The translations under genes were made by a program, and so were the position numbers. From Misgurnus anguillicaudatus (lineage: Eukaryota; Chordata; Actinopteri; Cypriniformes; Cobitidae), in assembly GCF_027580225.2 (NCBI RefSeq), contig NC_073356.2, positions 16,459,501 to 16,523,500 of the forward strand: DNA of 64,000 nt. The letters run 5' to 3'. Below, piece after piece: positions 14,801 to 26,050 of the stretch. The notes beneath the pieces are model-generated. The model ran no database searches, was not told where the DNA came from, and saw only the letters and a program-made list of their open reading frames with translations. How positions within the stretch are numbered: position 1 is the first letter of the stretch; each line of letters begins with the position of its first letter.

Positions 14801-16932
14801 CGGGAGTGATAACCTGAATCTACTACTGAATCAACTACCGCAAAATGCAGATTGACAACTGCATTTATAAAAATTCTGCGCAGTGTGTAGAGAATCAATC
14901 TGAAAAACTAGTGGTTAATACCATATTTAACTTTTGTGCGTTGTTCAAATTCACTACCCTTTTGTGTTGTTCAGGATGAAAACATCCGCTAAATTAAACC
15001 GCTGTAAACATGTATCGGATAAATATTTTTCTTTTTTTTGCATAAATCTGTTAATCAACCTCAGTCCTGATCAAAACTACTAGATGTTTACAAAAATTCC
15101 AGGATTTTAACTCTTTAATTGCCAAGTTAATTAATTATGAAACTGATTTGGGGAACCACGCGCAAAATGACTGATTTTCAATATAAAAAGTGATTGTGGC
15201 GTGTTTTTATACCTTTTATCACAGTCTTGGGCATGTCAAACATTAGTATAAACATGGGCTTTGATGCATTTTTAGTTTTTGTGCAGCATCAGATTAAAAA
15301 AAAAGTCTTCCATATTTACTTTTCGTGACAGTTTTAGCCCCATTGACTTCCATTATAATGACATTTTTTGATTGCAAAGCTATGACATAATATAATCCTG
15401 CATTCTTGTTGGTGTTTTTTCCTGTTGGAAAGAGGTAAAATTTGTCATTTTTACTGTTGATCACCATGTGGCACCATTAACCAAAATGCTTTTTTGCATA
15501 GTTGTGTTTGACACATGAAAACGTCTCGGGTTACGTATGTAACTGTTGTTCTCTGAGAAGGGAACGAGACGCTTCGTCTCTTTTGGCATACTTCCTGCGT
15601 CCCTGGTACACCGTCTTTGGCAATATTTCAGATAGCGATATATATTTCCTGGCTCCCGCGTCACCCTGTCTTTGTCGTTAAGTCTCACCATTGGTTGAAT
15701 TTGATATATTCGTTCAGACGCACTTATCCCTGGAGGCATCCCCAAAGTGTCACCGCAGTGACGCAGAGCGAGTTCCCCCAAAAGGGAACTGTACCAATGT
15801 ATCTTAAAAGGTAACACGATTTACCCTTTCTCTCACTTGAAATGTGTCCCCACATTTAGTCCTTGAATTTGAGGGTATTGGACCTAGAAAGTTTTTTAAA
15901 AGTCCTTGAATTTGAAGTTAACTAAGGTGTGGGAACCCTGGTATATTTACTAGTGTTGCCAGATCTTGCACTTTAAAACGGCGAACAAGAACAAGCCCAT
16001 AATAAAGTGAAATAAATCCAAATGCTTCACATTTATAAAATAAGACCAAAATATCACGACATGCACATGTCCACTTTATTAACTCAAAATTGCTTTATAA
16101 GCAAAGCTCAAAAACAGTTACGCCTCAAAATAGTTCAGCCCATATATCGATCGTTTAGAGGATTTACTTCCTTATTTAAATTTGGTTGTCACTCCCAAAA
16201 GTATGTTGTGAATGTATGTTGTTTATCAATACATGTAAATATAAGTCCGTAAAGTAACTCGCAATTTAATGTTGCAAAAAAGATCAAAAGTTACAGATGG
16301 CAGCTTTAATGTTCCTTAACCTCCTAAGACCCGAGCTTTGGTTTGTCTTTTTTCAGATTTCTTACAACTATTTGGGGTTAGGAAGAACCGATAAATATAT
16401 TAACCAAATATTTTTCTTTGAACGTGAAGCAGTGTAATTGTCCACATTTGTTTACAACAGGTCCCAGTTACACAGAAATGGTGCAAACAACAACAAAAAA
16501 ATGTGGTCTTAGGAGGTTAATAATAAAAAAATGAATGTTCAGAATTTTTCTGAATATTGATTTTTTTTTCAAATTGAGCTGTTATGCTTTGCTTCAATAT
16601 ATTATATCAGTCGAAATTATATTTGTGATTGCATCACTTAAATCAAATGATAACAAATAACTGCAAAAACCATTAGAATAGTCATAAAAATTAATTGGTT
16701 TGAATGTGCGGGACCTCTCATTTTTACTGTTCACCATCCCTCACAGGATGGCAAGCAGCCTGCAGACCCTGACAGTGGGGTTTCGGGTCCCCTGTGTCAG
16801 CCCCCAGCAGAGTCTGGCGTTCCCCTCCCCGCAGTCAACCTGTTCTTTAAGGACGGCGAGCTGAAAGAGTGGAGTGGGAAAGCCCCGACCTCTCTACAGA
16901 TTTCTACTTCACAGAAAGATCAACCCACATAA
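2731..16932 (+). CDS. fam91a1: FAM91A1, C-terminal 548 codons in 14 exons (5' exons outside window)
   Basis: FAM91A1 is a peripheral trans-Golgi protein. From what is known of the family, it works with TBC1D23 and WDR11 in capture of endosome-derived carriers and sorting of acidic-cluster cargo. Seen here: 14 exons, each with AG acceptor and GT donor, whose lengths (113, 110, 110, 87, 130, 149, 135, 114, 73, 138, 108, 124, 70, 186 nt) sum to 1647 nt. This reads as one frame ending in TAA at 16930-16932. The translation aligns by eye along the human protein from about residue 298 to the end. Blocks such as [32 protein letters not shown] and GHDPGVV are nearly unchanged. The N-terminal third lies before base 1. 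The serine/acid-rich linker (exons at 12337 and 12776) and the last ten residues diverge most. No frameshift or premature stop was seen. Introns are loaded with transposons. Confidence 0.96.
3218..3327 (+). CDS. fam91a1: FAM91A1 exon
   Basis: The acceptor TTAAACAG is followed by the [12 protein letters not shown] block. The donor G|GTGAGA leaves one base. The exon ends in a Ser/Thr-Asp-rich linker. Confidence 0.94.
3495..3604 (+). CDS. fam91a1: FAM91A1 exon
   Basis: It encodes DTASVSSLS and the highly conserved [13 protein letters not shown]...NLSP block that opens the C-terminal FAM91 domain. The donor is CCC|GTGAGT, phase 0. Confidence 0.96.
3743..4027. mobile_element. TTAA-flanked MITE (GGGGTAGTTCACCC)
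   Basis: TTAA at 3739-3742 and 4028-4031 flanks inverted ends related to AAGGGGTAGTTCACCCAAA, a family I know from cyprinid genomes. It lies in a FAM91A1 intron. Confidence 0.75.
4099..5368. mobile_element. Triple-nested TTAA elements in FAM91A1 intron
   Basis: The outer shell has AAGGGGACATTTCA at its left end and AAGTCCCC at its right; related copies lie at 21671-22015 and 61355-61764. A second element (4270-5110) is inserted in it, with ends AGGTGCAGTGTGTAAA / TACACACTGCACCT and a TTAA at each side. A third (4443-4915) sits in the second, with ends CTCTTTCACCGCCA / TGGCGGGGAAAGAG, also flanked by TTAA. Confidence 0.8.
4443..4915. mobile_element. TTAA MITE, CTCTTTC(A/C)CCGCCA ends
   Basis: TTAA at 4439-4442 and 4916-4919. 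The interior contains 'caccaggtggcg'-type sequence on the reverse strand. A second copy in opposite orientation is at 35071-35528. Confidence 0.8.
5481..5567 (+). CDS. fam91a1: FAM91A1 exon
   Basis: The acceptor is TTTTCGTCTCAG and the donor AAG|GTAATG. It encodes [18 protein letters not shown] and on to ELEK, in phase 0 at both ends. Confidence 0.95.
5822..5951 (+). CDS. fam91a1: FAM91A1 exon
   Basis: It encodes [19 protein letters not shown] followed by the conserved FLRYNKDL stretch. The acceptor TTGTAAG is weak but the reading frame supports it. The donor is G|GTATGT. Confidence 0.93.
6335..6490. repeat. Fish repeat with 'gatgcttttatccaaa' core
   Basis: It contains ATGCTTTTATCCAAAGTGAC and, on the reverse strand, a tRNA B-box-like GGGTTCGATACCC. 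This combination is frequent in fish genomes. Truncated relatives are near 6085-6135 (reverse) and 63105-63190. Confidence 0.55.
6505..8013. mobile_element. Nested transposon block in FAM91A1 intron
   Basis: The outer element has TGTGACTCTGGACCACAAAA at the left and ...GACCCTGTTTCAC at the right. Inside is a foldback of 6611-7654 with arms AGACAAACACATTTAGAGTTG and its inverse. The left foldback arm is split by a third element (6635-7148) with ends GTATTTTCCGGACTATA / TATAGTCCGGAAAATAC. A common fish repeat with 'cagatgcttttatccaaa' lies just upstream (6335-6490). Confidence 0.7.
8232..8380 (+). CDS. fam91a1: FAM91A1 exon
   Basis: The acceptor is CTCTCTTTAG and the donor CAG|GTAGCC. It encodes [19 protein letters not shown], then the [15 protein letters not shown] block. 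Confidence 0.96.
9475..10008. mobile_element. PIF/Harbinger-type MITE, TAA duplication
   Basis: Inverted ends GGGGCCAGTCACACCAAAAG / CTTTTGGTGTGACTGGCCCC are flanked by a TAA direct repeat (9472-9474, 10009-10011). It is GC- and CpG-rich against AT-rich surroundings. The long open frame inside is incidental. Confidence 0.85.
10220..10354 (+). CDS. fam91a1: FAM91A1 exon
   Basis: The acceptor is GTCTTTCAG and the donor CAG|GTCAGT. It encodes [11 protein letters not shown], then [18 protein letters not shown], among the best conserved parts of the family. Confidence 0.96.
10474..10587 (+). CDS. fam91a1: FAM91A1 exon
   Basis: The acceptor is TTTTTCTACTCAG and the donor CAG|GTAATG. It encodes [17 protein letters not shown], then [16 protein letters not shown]. 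Confidence 0.96.
10671..10743 (+). CDS. fam91a1: FAM91A1 exon
   Basis: The acceptor is CTCTTTTTAG. It encodes [19 protein letters not shown]. The donor G|GTGAAA leaves one base. Confidence 0.95.
10892..11324. mobile_element. hAT-like non-autonomous element
   Basis: The ends are CAGGGCTCAACGCAAAG / CTTTATGTTGAGCCCTG, a terminus common in vertebrate hAT elements. The interior repeats 'actggcccg'. The flanks share only GTTTG, so the 8-bp duplication is not confirmed. Confidence 0.7.
12337..12474 (+). CDS. fam91a1: FAM91A1 exon
   Basis: It encodes [14 protein letters not shown] and [11 protein letters not shown], then starts the variable linker ([10 protein letters not shown]). The acceptor is CTGATAG and the donor G|GTGAGG. 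It follows a 1.6-kb intron that carries a CAGGGCTCAAC-ended transposon. Confidence 0.94.
12776..12883 (+). CDS. fam91a1: FAM91A1 exon (variable acidic linker)
   Basis: The acceptor is TTTCCTCACAG and the donor G|GTGTGG. It encodes an acid- and Ser-rich linker ([20 protein letters not shown]) that varies in length and sequence between vertebrates. It stays in frame with both neighbours. Confidence 0.92.
13096..13219 (+). CDS. fam91a1: FAM91A1 exon
   Basis: The acceptor is CTTCTTCCCAG. It encodes [20 protein letters not shown] and KVCERI. The donor AG|GTGATT leaves two bases. Confidence 0.95.
13677..13746 (+). CDS. fam91a1: FAM91A1 exon
   Basis: The acceptor is TTTTCTTGCAG and the donor CAG|GTAAAT. 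It encodes [19 protein letters not shown], then VQSFQ. Confidence 0.95.
13967..14756. mobile_element. PIF/Harbinger-type MITE, TTA duplication
   Basis: Inverted ends TGCTGCGTTTACACCAACCG / GGCTGGTGTAAACGCAGCA are flanked by TTA at 13964-13966 and 14757-14759. It is CpG-rich and has no transposase. It explains several spurious open frames between 14330 and 14700. Confidence 0.85.
15515..15830. repeat. Cyprinid interspersed repeat ('gaagggaacgagacg')
   Basis: The core TGAGAAGGGAACGAGACGC and the following 'cttcctgcgtccctgg' tract match a repeat I know from cyprinid genomes. No clear ends. Low CpG decay suggests moderate age. Confidence 0.5.
16320..16516. mobile_element. TTAA MITE, CCTCCTAAGACC ends
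   Basis: CCTCCTAAGACC / GGTCTTAGGAGG inverted ends, with TTAA immediately outside both (16316-16319, 16517-16520). It lies in the last FAM91A1 intron. Confidence 0.8.
16747..16932 (+). CDS. fam91a1: FAM91A1 terminal coding exon
   Basis: It lies 3 kb from the previous exon, after the acceptor CCCTCACAG. It encodes the divergent DGKQPADPD linker and the conserved [20 protein letters not shown] block. The tail [11 protein letters not shown] differs from the human end. The stop is TAA at 16930-16932. Confidence 0.94.
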   Translation, partial: DGKQPADPDSGVSGPLCQPPAESGVPLPAVNLFFKDGELKEWSGKAPTSLQISTSQKDQPT

Positions 16933-18260
16933 AACAACAACCCCATTCAGTTCCACACAGCACCCACATTCGACCACTTATTTCATGAGTAACCACATTA
17001 CCCCGCGACCCTGGATCACACGAAGCCATCAAGTCTGGATGCGAGCGTCTAGAGGTCAAGAGTAAAACTACAGAGTTTAATCACATCTAATCTTCCACAT
17101 TTCTGTTTGTCAGATACTGTATTACAAAATAGAAAATCTATTTACAAAAAAAATCCTTTTAATGTGTATATAGACTTTGCTTGAAAAGCATAGGACCAAT
17201 CCAGTGGTTGGATGAAGTCACCCAGGTCTTCTGTATATGAACCCCAGCCTAATTGTATTGTCATGTTTTGTGACCTGATGCATGATATCATTGCACAAAA
17301 TCTTAGAACTACTTGACTGAATCAGCAGGGTTTGAAAACATGAATATGAGGTTTACGTTTGCACAAAGCCTGTGGATGATATTCTGCTTTATTATTTTAC
17401 TTATTTCAAAGTATCTTGCATTTAGAAGGGTCGTATTCCAGTTAAAAACCTGTCCGTCTCATTTCTGCTTCGCAGAGGAGCGTTTCTGCTTCACTGAGAC
17501 CAAAGACCAATTTTTTATGTTGATTTTTTATTTTCTACCACCTTATTTGCTTTGTGCCCAACAGACTGCTGTATCACCAAATGCACGCTGATATACTTGG
17601 CCAGTTTAAAGACTTCCTGTTTAGACTAACAGCAGTTATACTGACACTTTTTGCAATGCTTCTGCTTTAGTCCAGAGGGAGCCACACACAGTAGCAAGTA
17701 GTGACAACAAAATCATCCATAATCCATCAGTACCTAGATGTGTTAAATGTCAGTATAAGTTTAAAGTTTATTGTGAAATTATGGATTTTAAAGGTATCCC
17801 TCGGTGGCCTGAATCTTTTCCTCTTGCCTTTACTGAGGTTGCTGGCAGTGTTTCCCCAATCGAACCGTATAGTGGTGTTTCATAATGATGATGATGATGA
17901 AGACAGATTAGGCATTGGTGCTGCATGAGTGTGTAGAGTTGTTGTGTGTATTGTGTGCAGTTCTCTCCTCACTTCTTCTTTTCTCCACGCCATTCCTTTT
18001 TGCATCTATACAATCCAGAAGACACCAGCCCCATGCCTGACCTTATTACAGTGTTAGGAAAGAAAACCCAATAGTTTTATAAAGTCACCCTGCATTTTAG
18101 GAACTCTTATGTTGTTGTGCGTACTTGATGGGACTGTGTAAATGCTCTTGTAATTAAATGGGTACCGAAATTACATTTCCTCTGTCATGCCATTGACATT
18201 CACCAAAATATATGTTATAACAAATATGTAAAAAATATAAGAAAGTACTAATAAATATGT
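16933..18260 (+). other. fam91a1: Probable FAM91A1 3' UTR
   Basis: AT-rich sequence after the stop, with no long transposon I recognise until about 18.3 kb. The clearest polyadenylation hexamer is AATAAA near 18250 (in CTAATAAATATG). It includes an ATGATGATGATG tract at 17886-17900. The 3' end is a guess. Confidence 0.5.
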
Positions 18261-18765
18261 TACAAAACACATTTTTTATAAGTTTTAGTTTTTTGATGGG
18301 GTTGAAACCCTTTTCAGTTTGTTGGTGTCTCAGCTATGGGCAAGCAGATTCCCTAGTGACTGTAATTACAGTATAGCAACACAAATTCAGGGTGTCACCG
18401 GGGGGCAGTGAGGCCATAAATTGGGGCATGTCATCGAATAAGACATGGGTATCAGTCAACAAACCCAGCTGTAGAAAAATAACATTCTTTATTATCCATG
18501 CCTAGAGAGTCTAGTGGTTTTAATCTTTAATTTTATTCATTATAAATCTAATATCATTCTGGCTTAATAATTGACATTTGACTTGATATGTTTGCTTTTT
18601 AAAACTAAGCCTTCACAAAATGTTTATATTATAGGGAAGCTAGAAAATCACAAATACTGTAGTACAATATCATAATTATTATAGTACGCCTAAACTAGTT
18701 TTTAATCTTACTATATTCAAAAGTAGATTGCGGTATTTACACTAATGATCAATAGCTATAGTTAA

Positions 18766-19615
18766 AGGATTAGTCCATTTTTTTAAATACAGATAATTTA
18801 CTTACCACCATGTCATCCAAAATGTTGATATCTTTCTTTGTTCAGTCGAGAAGAAATTATGTTTTTTTTTGTTGAGGAAAACATTCCAGGATTTTTCTAA
18901 TTTTAATGGACTTTAATGGACCCCAACACTTAACAGTTTTAATGCAGTTTAAAATTGCAGTTTCATAGGACTCTAAAGGATCTCAAACGAGGCATAAGGG
19001 TCTTATCTGGTGAAACGATTGTCATTTTTGACAAGAAAAATAAAAAATATGCACTTTTAAATCACAACTTCTCGTCTATATCCTGCTGTGACGCACGCGC
19101 CAGTGATTGCGTAATACCGTGGAAAGGTCACGTGTTACATAAATCGCACATTTGCTGACCATTTTAAACAATAAACTGACACAAAGACATTAATTAGTAT
19201 CGTTCGACATACAACAACGTCGGAACGGTCCTCTTTCTCCACACTGGGGCGTAGTTTTGCATACGTCATTCGTGACCTCTTGACGTATTGCGTGAAGTCG
19301 CGCTGGCGCCTCATAGGACCGGATATAGACGAGAAGTTGTGGTTTAAAAGTGCATATTTTTTTTTTTCTTGTCTAAAATGACAATCGTTTCGCCAGACAA
19401 GACCCCTATGCCTCGCCTAAGATCGTTCCGAGTCCCCCGAAACTGCAAATCCAAACCGCATTAAAACTGTTAAGTGTTGGGGTCCATCAAAGTCCATTAA
19501 AATGAGAAAAATCCTGGAATGTTTTCCTCCAAAAAACATAATTTCTATGCGACTGAACAAAGAAAGACATCAACATTTTGGATGACAAGGTGAGTAAATC
19601 ATCTGGACTAATCCT
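18766..19615. mobile_element. 850-bp foldback element, TTAA-flanked
   Basis: AGGATTAGTCCA / TGGACTAATCCT ends have TTAA on both sides (18762-18765, 19616-19619). The two arms, each about 350 bp or more, are near-inverse copies around a CpG-rich centre near 19.08-19.3 kb. A second copy is at 25186-26050. It ends about 0.25 kb before the presumed first exon of LRATD2. Confidence 0.85.
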
Positions 19616-19839
19616 TTAATATTAGAGACTACTACAGTATACTATATTATAATTACTATTATAGTACACTAGAGTTATAATTTCATGTGGGATAGGCACT
19701 CCCATAATAACCTAATGTAATTATCAAATGTGTTACATAACGACTAATTATATTTTTGATTATACCCGTTTAAACAGATTTTAGGATATTTTATGTTGTT
19801 TATATTGATGTAAAAATGATGCTCTGTCTCTTTAAATGC

Positions 19840-21089
<1,250 letters not shown>

Positions 21090-21384
21090 GCAATTCATTG
21101 ACGCAACAGGTGCAAGCAAGAGTGAGAATTTATGCCAACGTACAGTACAGTATATGATGATATCTGACATCACGGAATATGGTGAAAAATTCATTTTCCT
21201 TCTGTTGGAAATCAATATACTTTAATACACCGTTACAAGGGTGAATTCAGGTTTATTGGGACACTTTTTGACCTTCCCTCATGATAAAATGCTGTAGGCT
21301 GTACTAAAGTATGTACTATAATAAACTAATAAATTGTAGTACACTGTAGTATAATTACACTATAGTATTACTATATTATACTAC

Positions 21385-21421
<37 letters not shown>

Positions 21422-21600
21422 ATAGTTTATTATATAGTTTATTAAATATAATAGTGTATTTTATAGTATTAACTATAGTAAACGAATAAACTGTAGTAAA
21501 TACTGTAGTGTCCTTTAATATTTACTATAGTAAGATTTAAAATATTAAGGAATTTAACTACGGCTTACTATAGTAAATACTGTAGTATGTTCAGATGACT
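21090..21600 (+). other. LRATD2 3' flank with TA-rich and AC repeats
   Basis: The probable 3' UTR is followed by a 'tatagtatactatagta'-type TA-rich repeat (21300-21600). AATAAA at 21320-21325 is the first usable polyadenylation hexamer, though it lies in the repeat. Confidence 0.5.
21383..21417. repeat. (AC)n microsatellite
   Basis: About 17 AC units with one interruption (ACGC). Confidence 0.95.
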
Positions 21601-21670
21601 GTCGAAAACTGTCCCAACACTTTTTATTCTGGTTGTGGTTGGGTAAAATATGCAATATACTAAACTTTAA

Positions 21671-22015
21671 AGGGGACATATCATGAAAATCTGACTTTTT
21701 CCATGTTTAAGTTGTATAATTTTGTCCCCACTTCTTCTATCAAACTTAGAAAAAGTGAAAACATCAACCCAGTGACTTTGGTAAGCCATTCTCTGCAAGC
21801 ATGTGAAAAAATTTGTGATGTCATAAAGGGATAATATGCCATTTAGTGCAGAGATCAGCTCATTTGCAAGGACACAACAAAACAGCACAGTTTTGCTCAC
21901 ACCTACAAAGTGGTAAACAAATTATCTATATGGTATTTTGAGCTAAAACTTCACATACAAACTCCGGGGAAACCAAAGATTTATTTGACGTATTAAGTCT
22001 TCTGAAATGTCCCCT
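21671..22015. mobile_element. TTAA MITE (GGGGACAT...ATGTCCCC)
   Basis: AGGGGACATATCATG / GAAATGTCCCC ends with TTAA at 21667-21670 and 22016-22019. It is an uninterrupted copy of the family that is split at 4099-5368. The interior contains 'ttctgcaagcatgtg' and 'tttgctcacacctac'. Confidence 0.8.
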
Positions 22016-22259
22016 TTAAAAACGGACTCAAAATGGGTCACATTTCAGGTGTGCAGGGCAGGCCAAGCACCCGATTTCAGCATTTGCTTTTGTTTCGTTT
22101 GGATAGAATATGGACACACCCAACCATTGGGCTTCAATAAACCTGTGCTGGCATGTGTCTACCCACTGCTTGGTAAAAAATTGACATTTTCTGGGTTAAT
22201 TTGAACCAGCGATTGGGTTGGATCATATTTTACCCATTACAACCCAGCATAGAGTGAAT

Positions 22260-23110
22260 CTACCTGAATTCACCCAATATTTTAAGTTCGATGGTGTTGA
22301 TAAGATGTGAGATGTTCTCTATGTTGTATAATCAAGGCTCTATGAGTTTCATAAATAGCCATAATTCAAGATATGTGCTTTCAGAGTTGCACACAAATTG
22401 CAGCAAACTGTTCAAGTAACTGATGACTGTGAATCCAGCAATCTTCTCTTTCTCCGAGTTATTATTTTATATTACATTCAATCATTGGGAAACGGTCATT
22501 CATAGAAAAAGCACTTATTACTAGAAGTCACTGCGGTTGAGTTGAAAGGCCAAATATAAAAAGAACTCATGTTAAAATCTGATGGGTATCATTTCATGTG
22601 GTGTTTTAATATTCAGCTAATGCTTTAAGCCCTCAGGAGCCTCTTCAATAACTCTCCACGACTTTCATTTGTGAGGCTGCCTCGCGAAGTTGACTTTACT
22701 TGAGCTACTGAATGTGTGTGAATTGAATGAGGTGTTGAGAGGCTTTAGAAAAGCGGCTGAGGGCAACAGTTTGTGAAGATTATTGATTAAGATTGTTAAC
22801 AAAGCATAAAATAACTATATATTCTCCACTTTGTTCAAAAACAAAAACTACAAAACTCAAATAGGAACACTAGAAAATGCTACAGGCATCATTTCATTGT
22901 AAGTAGCGACTCACCATCCTGTCATTTGCTTTATCCAAACTGGACTTTGGACCTCATAGTTTGCTAATGAGAAAACACCAGGTGGTCAACCTTGAAAAGC
23001 ACGGAGAGTCTGCAAGGTTAACACATTTTCACTGTGACTTATCTGGCTGTACAGCAGTCTTGACTTCGAGATATGCCATAGATGACATGTTTTGTTACTG
23101 GAGGCAAGGG
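22260..23110. other. Repeat-poor non-coding stretch
   Basis: No open frame with coding character and no transposon ends recognised. Composition is mixed and apparently unique. It may hold conserved regulatory sequence of the LRATD2 domain, but nothing in it proves that. Confidence 0.35.
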
Positions 23111-23198
23111 TGTTTTATGATTTGAGCCCAATCGCATTGCCACAGGGCCAGTCTGGGTAAACACAGAGATGCCGGGGAACAGGGAAGTAATTACAACT
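23111..23198. repeat. 88-bp direct duplication, copy 1
   Basis: It runs from TGTTTTATGATTTGAGCCCA to GGGAAGTAATTACA and is repeated with few changes at 24786-24873, 1.67 kb away. Neither copy shows inverted ends. Confidence 0.8.
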
Positions 23199-23825
23199 GC
23201 CATACTCTGAGTGAGTAATGGCCACCCACAAAGACAACAAGACACGCTTTGTGAATCATTGGAAAGCCAACACTATTGCCTGCTTGAGACAACAGCCCCC
23301 TAATGAGCAGTTAGTCAGTGATGTTTTCAATGTGATCCGAATCAGTGACACTCTTCTTTGTTCAGTGAGTACCAGTTTCGGCCCAATCTTGCTGCATAAA
23401 TGTATAGTTTGTCAAATAGTAGGTTCTCTCGGTTTTGCTTGAGTACTGCTTTCTGTTTTAACATTTGGGGATGGATACTGAGAAGAGATTTTACGCTTCA
23501 CAGAGATTTCAAAATACACTTGAAAAAAAGTTTGTGAAGGTTCTTTGTCATGCTGTATGGTTTCATTAAAAACCTTTAAGAACACAGAACCTAAAAGCTT
23601 CTAAATGCAAATAAAATTTTATTTTCCTCTCACGATAAAGCCGCATTCACATTACAAGCAACTTTGTCACTGTGTGTCGCTCATCCCATTCAAAGAGGCT
23701 TTTAGGAGGTGTTTCTAAATCTGGTTGTCGTAATCAAATGAGTAACGTCCACTCCAGTAACTGACAAGAGACAAATGACGTGAACTCCACTGCTTTGCTC
23801 TTATTGGTAGTCGCTCCAGAAAGTC

Positions 23826-24218
23826 TTTTAGCATAGCTTAGCATAATCCATTGAATCTGATTAGACCATTAGCATCGCGCAAAAATAACCAAAGAGTTTT
23901 GATATTTTTCCCATTTAAAACTTGACTCTTCTGTAGTTACATCGTGTACTAAGACAGACATAAAATTAAAAGTTGTGCTTTTCCAGGCAGATATGGAACT
24001 ATACTCTCATTCTGGCGTAATAATCAAGGACTTTGCTGCCGTAACATGGCTGCAGTAGGCGCAATAATATTATGCAGTGCCCCTTATTGAAAGTTACCAA
24101 GGGGACTATTTTCAGACCTGGAGATTGGCTGAATGGATTCCAAAACGGTAAAACCCAAATGTTTAACTCCAGGGGAGCCGGAAAATGAGCCTATTTTCCC
24201 AAAAAGTGGAGTGTCACT
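23826..24218. mobile_element. Partial TTAA foldback ('agcatagcttagcataatcc' family)
   Basis: It starts inside the left arm at 'tagcatagcttagcataatc' and ends AAAAAGTGGAGTGTCACTTTAA. Other copies: 27999-32380 (split), 37558-37758, 39907-40393 and 41335-41896. Confidence 0.75.
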
Positions 24219-24785
24219 TTAAGTCCTTCCAGAAGTCATGATGACAGATTTATATTTTTTTTATTTTGGTTACGTAATGCCTACGTAAGTGCGTACATAA
24301 GTGCGGTGGTGCACAGACCAACAGGCGAATGACATTATATTACCTCCAGAGTGATACGAGAAATCATATGTAGCAGTCTGCTTAAATCACTCTTGTGGTA
24401 CTTTAATGTCATCCGCCGGTCAGTTTTTTGCTGCACCACATGAAGTCGAATGCACCTGTTATTTTTAATTGAAGAAGACGGAGGTGTGTAATCCAAGCAT
24501 TAATGGCAAGGCAAACCCCTTATACATGAGAATAGCCACGTATGGGTAGGGGGCTGTGCATCGGCAAGACTCTGGTGATTCGGTACGTATCACGATACAG
24601 TGATAGCCATACGATACAATGCGATACACTGCTGTGCTGTAAGTATTGCAGTACTTTGGGAAATTCTTATTTTGGGGATTGAAAAGGATATAATTTTAGG
24701 AAAGCTGTCATCAAGAACACGCCACCATATGCAGATCTTAGCAAAAAATTACTTTGATGTGTAAACAGAGTTGAAGGGGATCCAC

Positions 24786-24873
24786 TGTTTTATGATTTGA
24801 GCCCAATCGCATTGCTACAGGGCCGGTCTGAGTAAACACAGAGATGCCGGGGAACAGGGAAGTAATTACACTG
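24786..24873. repeat. 88-bp direct duplication, copy 2
   Basis: It matches 23111-23198 apart from a few substitutions (for example GCTACAGGGCCGG for GCCACAGGGCCAG). Confidence 0.8.
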
Positions 24874-25185
24874 CTGTTGTTCTGTTAGCTGTATATTAGA
24901 TTTGTTGTTGTGTTTGAATATTTGACTTTGGCATCTCACCTCAATACGAGAACTTCCTGTCACTCTTAAAGTTTAGAGATAAGAAAACTGCTATCTAGCG
25001 GTCGGTATGGAAACTCAAAACAACTGCCATGAATCTTGTATAATAGAAAAATCAGTATTTTGCATTTTTTTTAGCAATACAGTATCGGCAAACAAAATAT
25101 CCTGATATGATCCTTTTTTTTCGAATTGCCTGGAAAGCCACATCAAATGTAAAAAATTTTTTGCAATATATGGGAGTTTTTGTGA

Positions 25186-26050
25186 AATTAGTCAATTTTC
25201 TTACAAAAAATACAGATAATTTACTCACCATTATGTCATCCAAAATGTTTATGTCTTTCTTTGTTCAGTCGAGAAGAAATTATGTTTTTTGAGAAAAACA
25301 TTCCTGGATTTTTCTCATTTTAATAGACTTTAATGGACCCCAACACTTGACTGTTTTTATGCAGCTTAAAATTGCAGTTTCAAAGGACTCCCAAACGAGG
25401 TATAAGGGTCTTATCTAGCGAAACATTGTCATTTTTGTAAAGGAAAATAAAAAATATGCTCTTTTAAACCACAACTTCTCGTCTTCCTCCGGTCCTGTGA
25501 CGCACCAGCGCGACCTCACGTAATATGTCCTCACGTCAAGACGTCACGGATGACGTATCGAAACTACGCCCCAGTGTTTACAAGTGTGGAGAAAGAGGAC
25601 CGTTAATTGCGACATTGTTGTATGTGGAATGTTACTAATTAATGTCTTTGTGTCAGTTTATTGTTTAAAATGGTCCACAAATGTGCATTTCATATATGCA
25701 ACACGTGACCTTTTGATGTCATTACGCATTTACGTGAGGTCGCGCTGGCTCATCACAAAGCCGGAGAAAGAAGAGAAGTTGTGGTTTATTTTGCAAAAAA
25801 TGACAATCGTTTCGCTAGATAAGACCCTTATGCCTCGTTTGGGATCGTTTAGAGTCCTTTAAAACTGCAATTTTAAACTGCATTAAAACTGTTACGTGTT
25901 GAGGTTCATTAAAGTCCATTAAAATGAGAAAAATCCTGGAATGTTTTCCTCAAAAACCATAATTTCTTCTCGACTGAACAAAGTAAGACATCAACATTTT
26001 GGATGACATTATCTGGATTTTTTTTAAAGAAAATGGACTAATCCTTTTTT
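25186..26050. mobile_element. Foldback element, second copy of 18766-19615 family
   Basis: Long inverted arms run from near 'cagataatttactcaccatt' to 'aatggactaatcc'. Termini are more decayed than in the first copy. The centre carries 'gtttacaagtgtggagaaag'. The open frame at 25584-25862 is inside an arm and is not a gene. Confidence 0.75.

Noticed and set aside
25584..25862. 92-codon plus-strand frame
   Set aside because: Entirely within the foldback 25186-26050.
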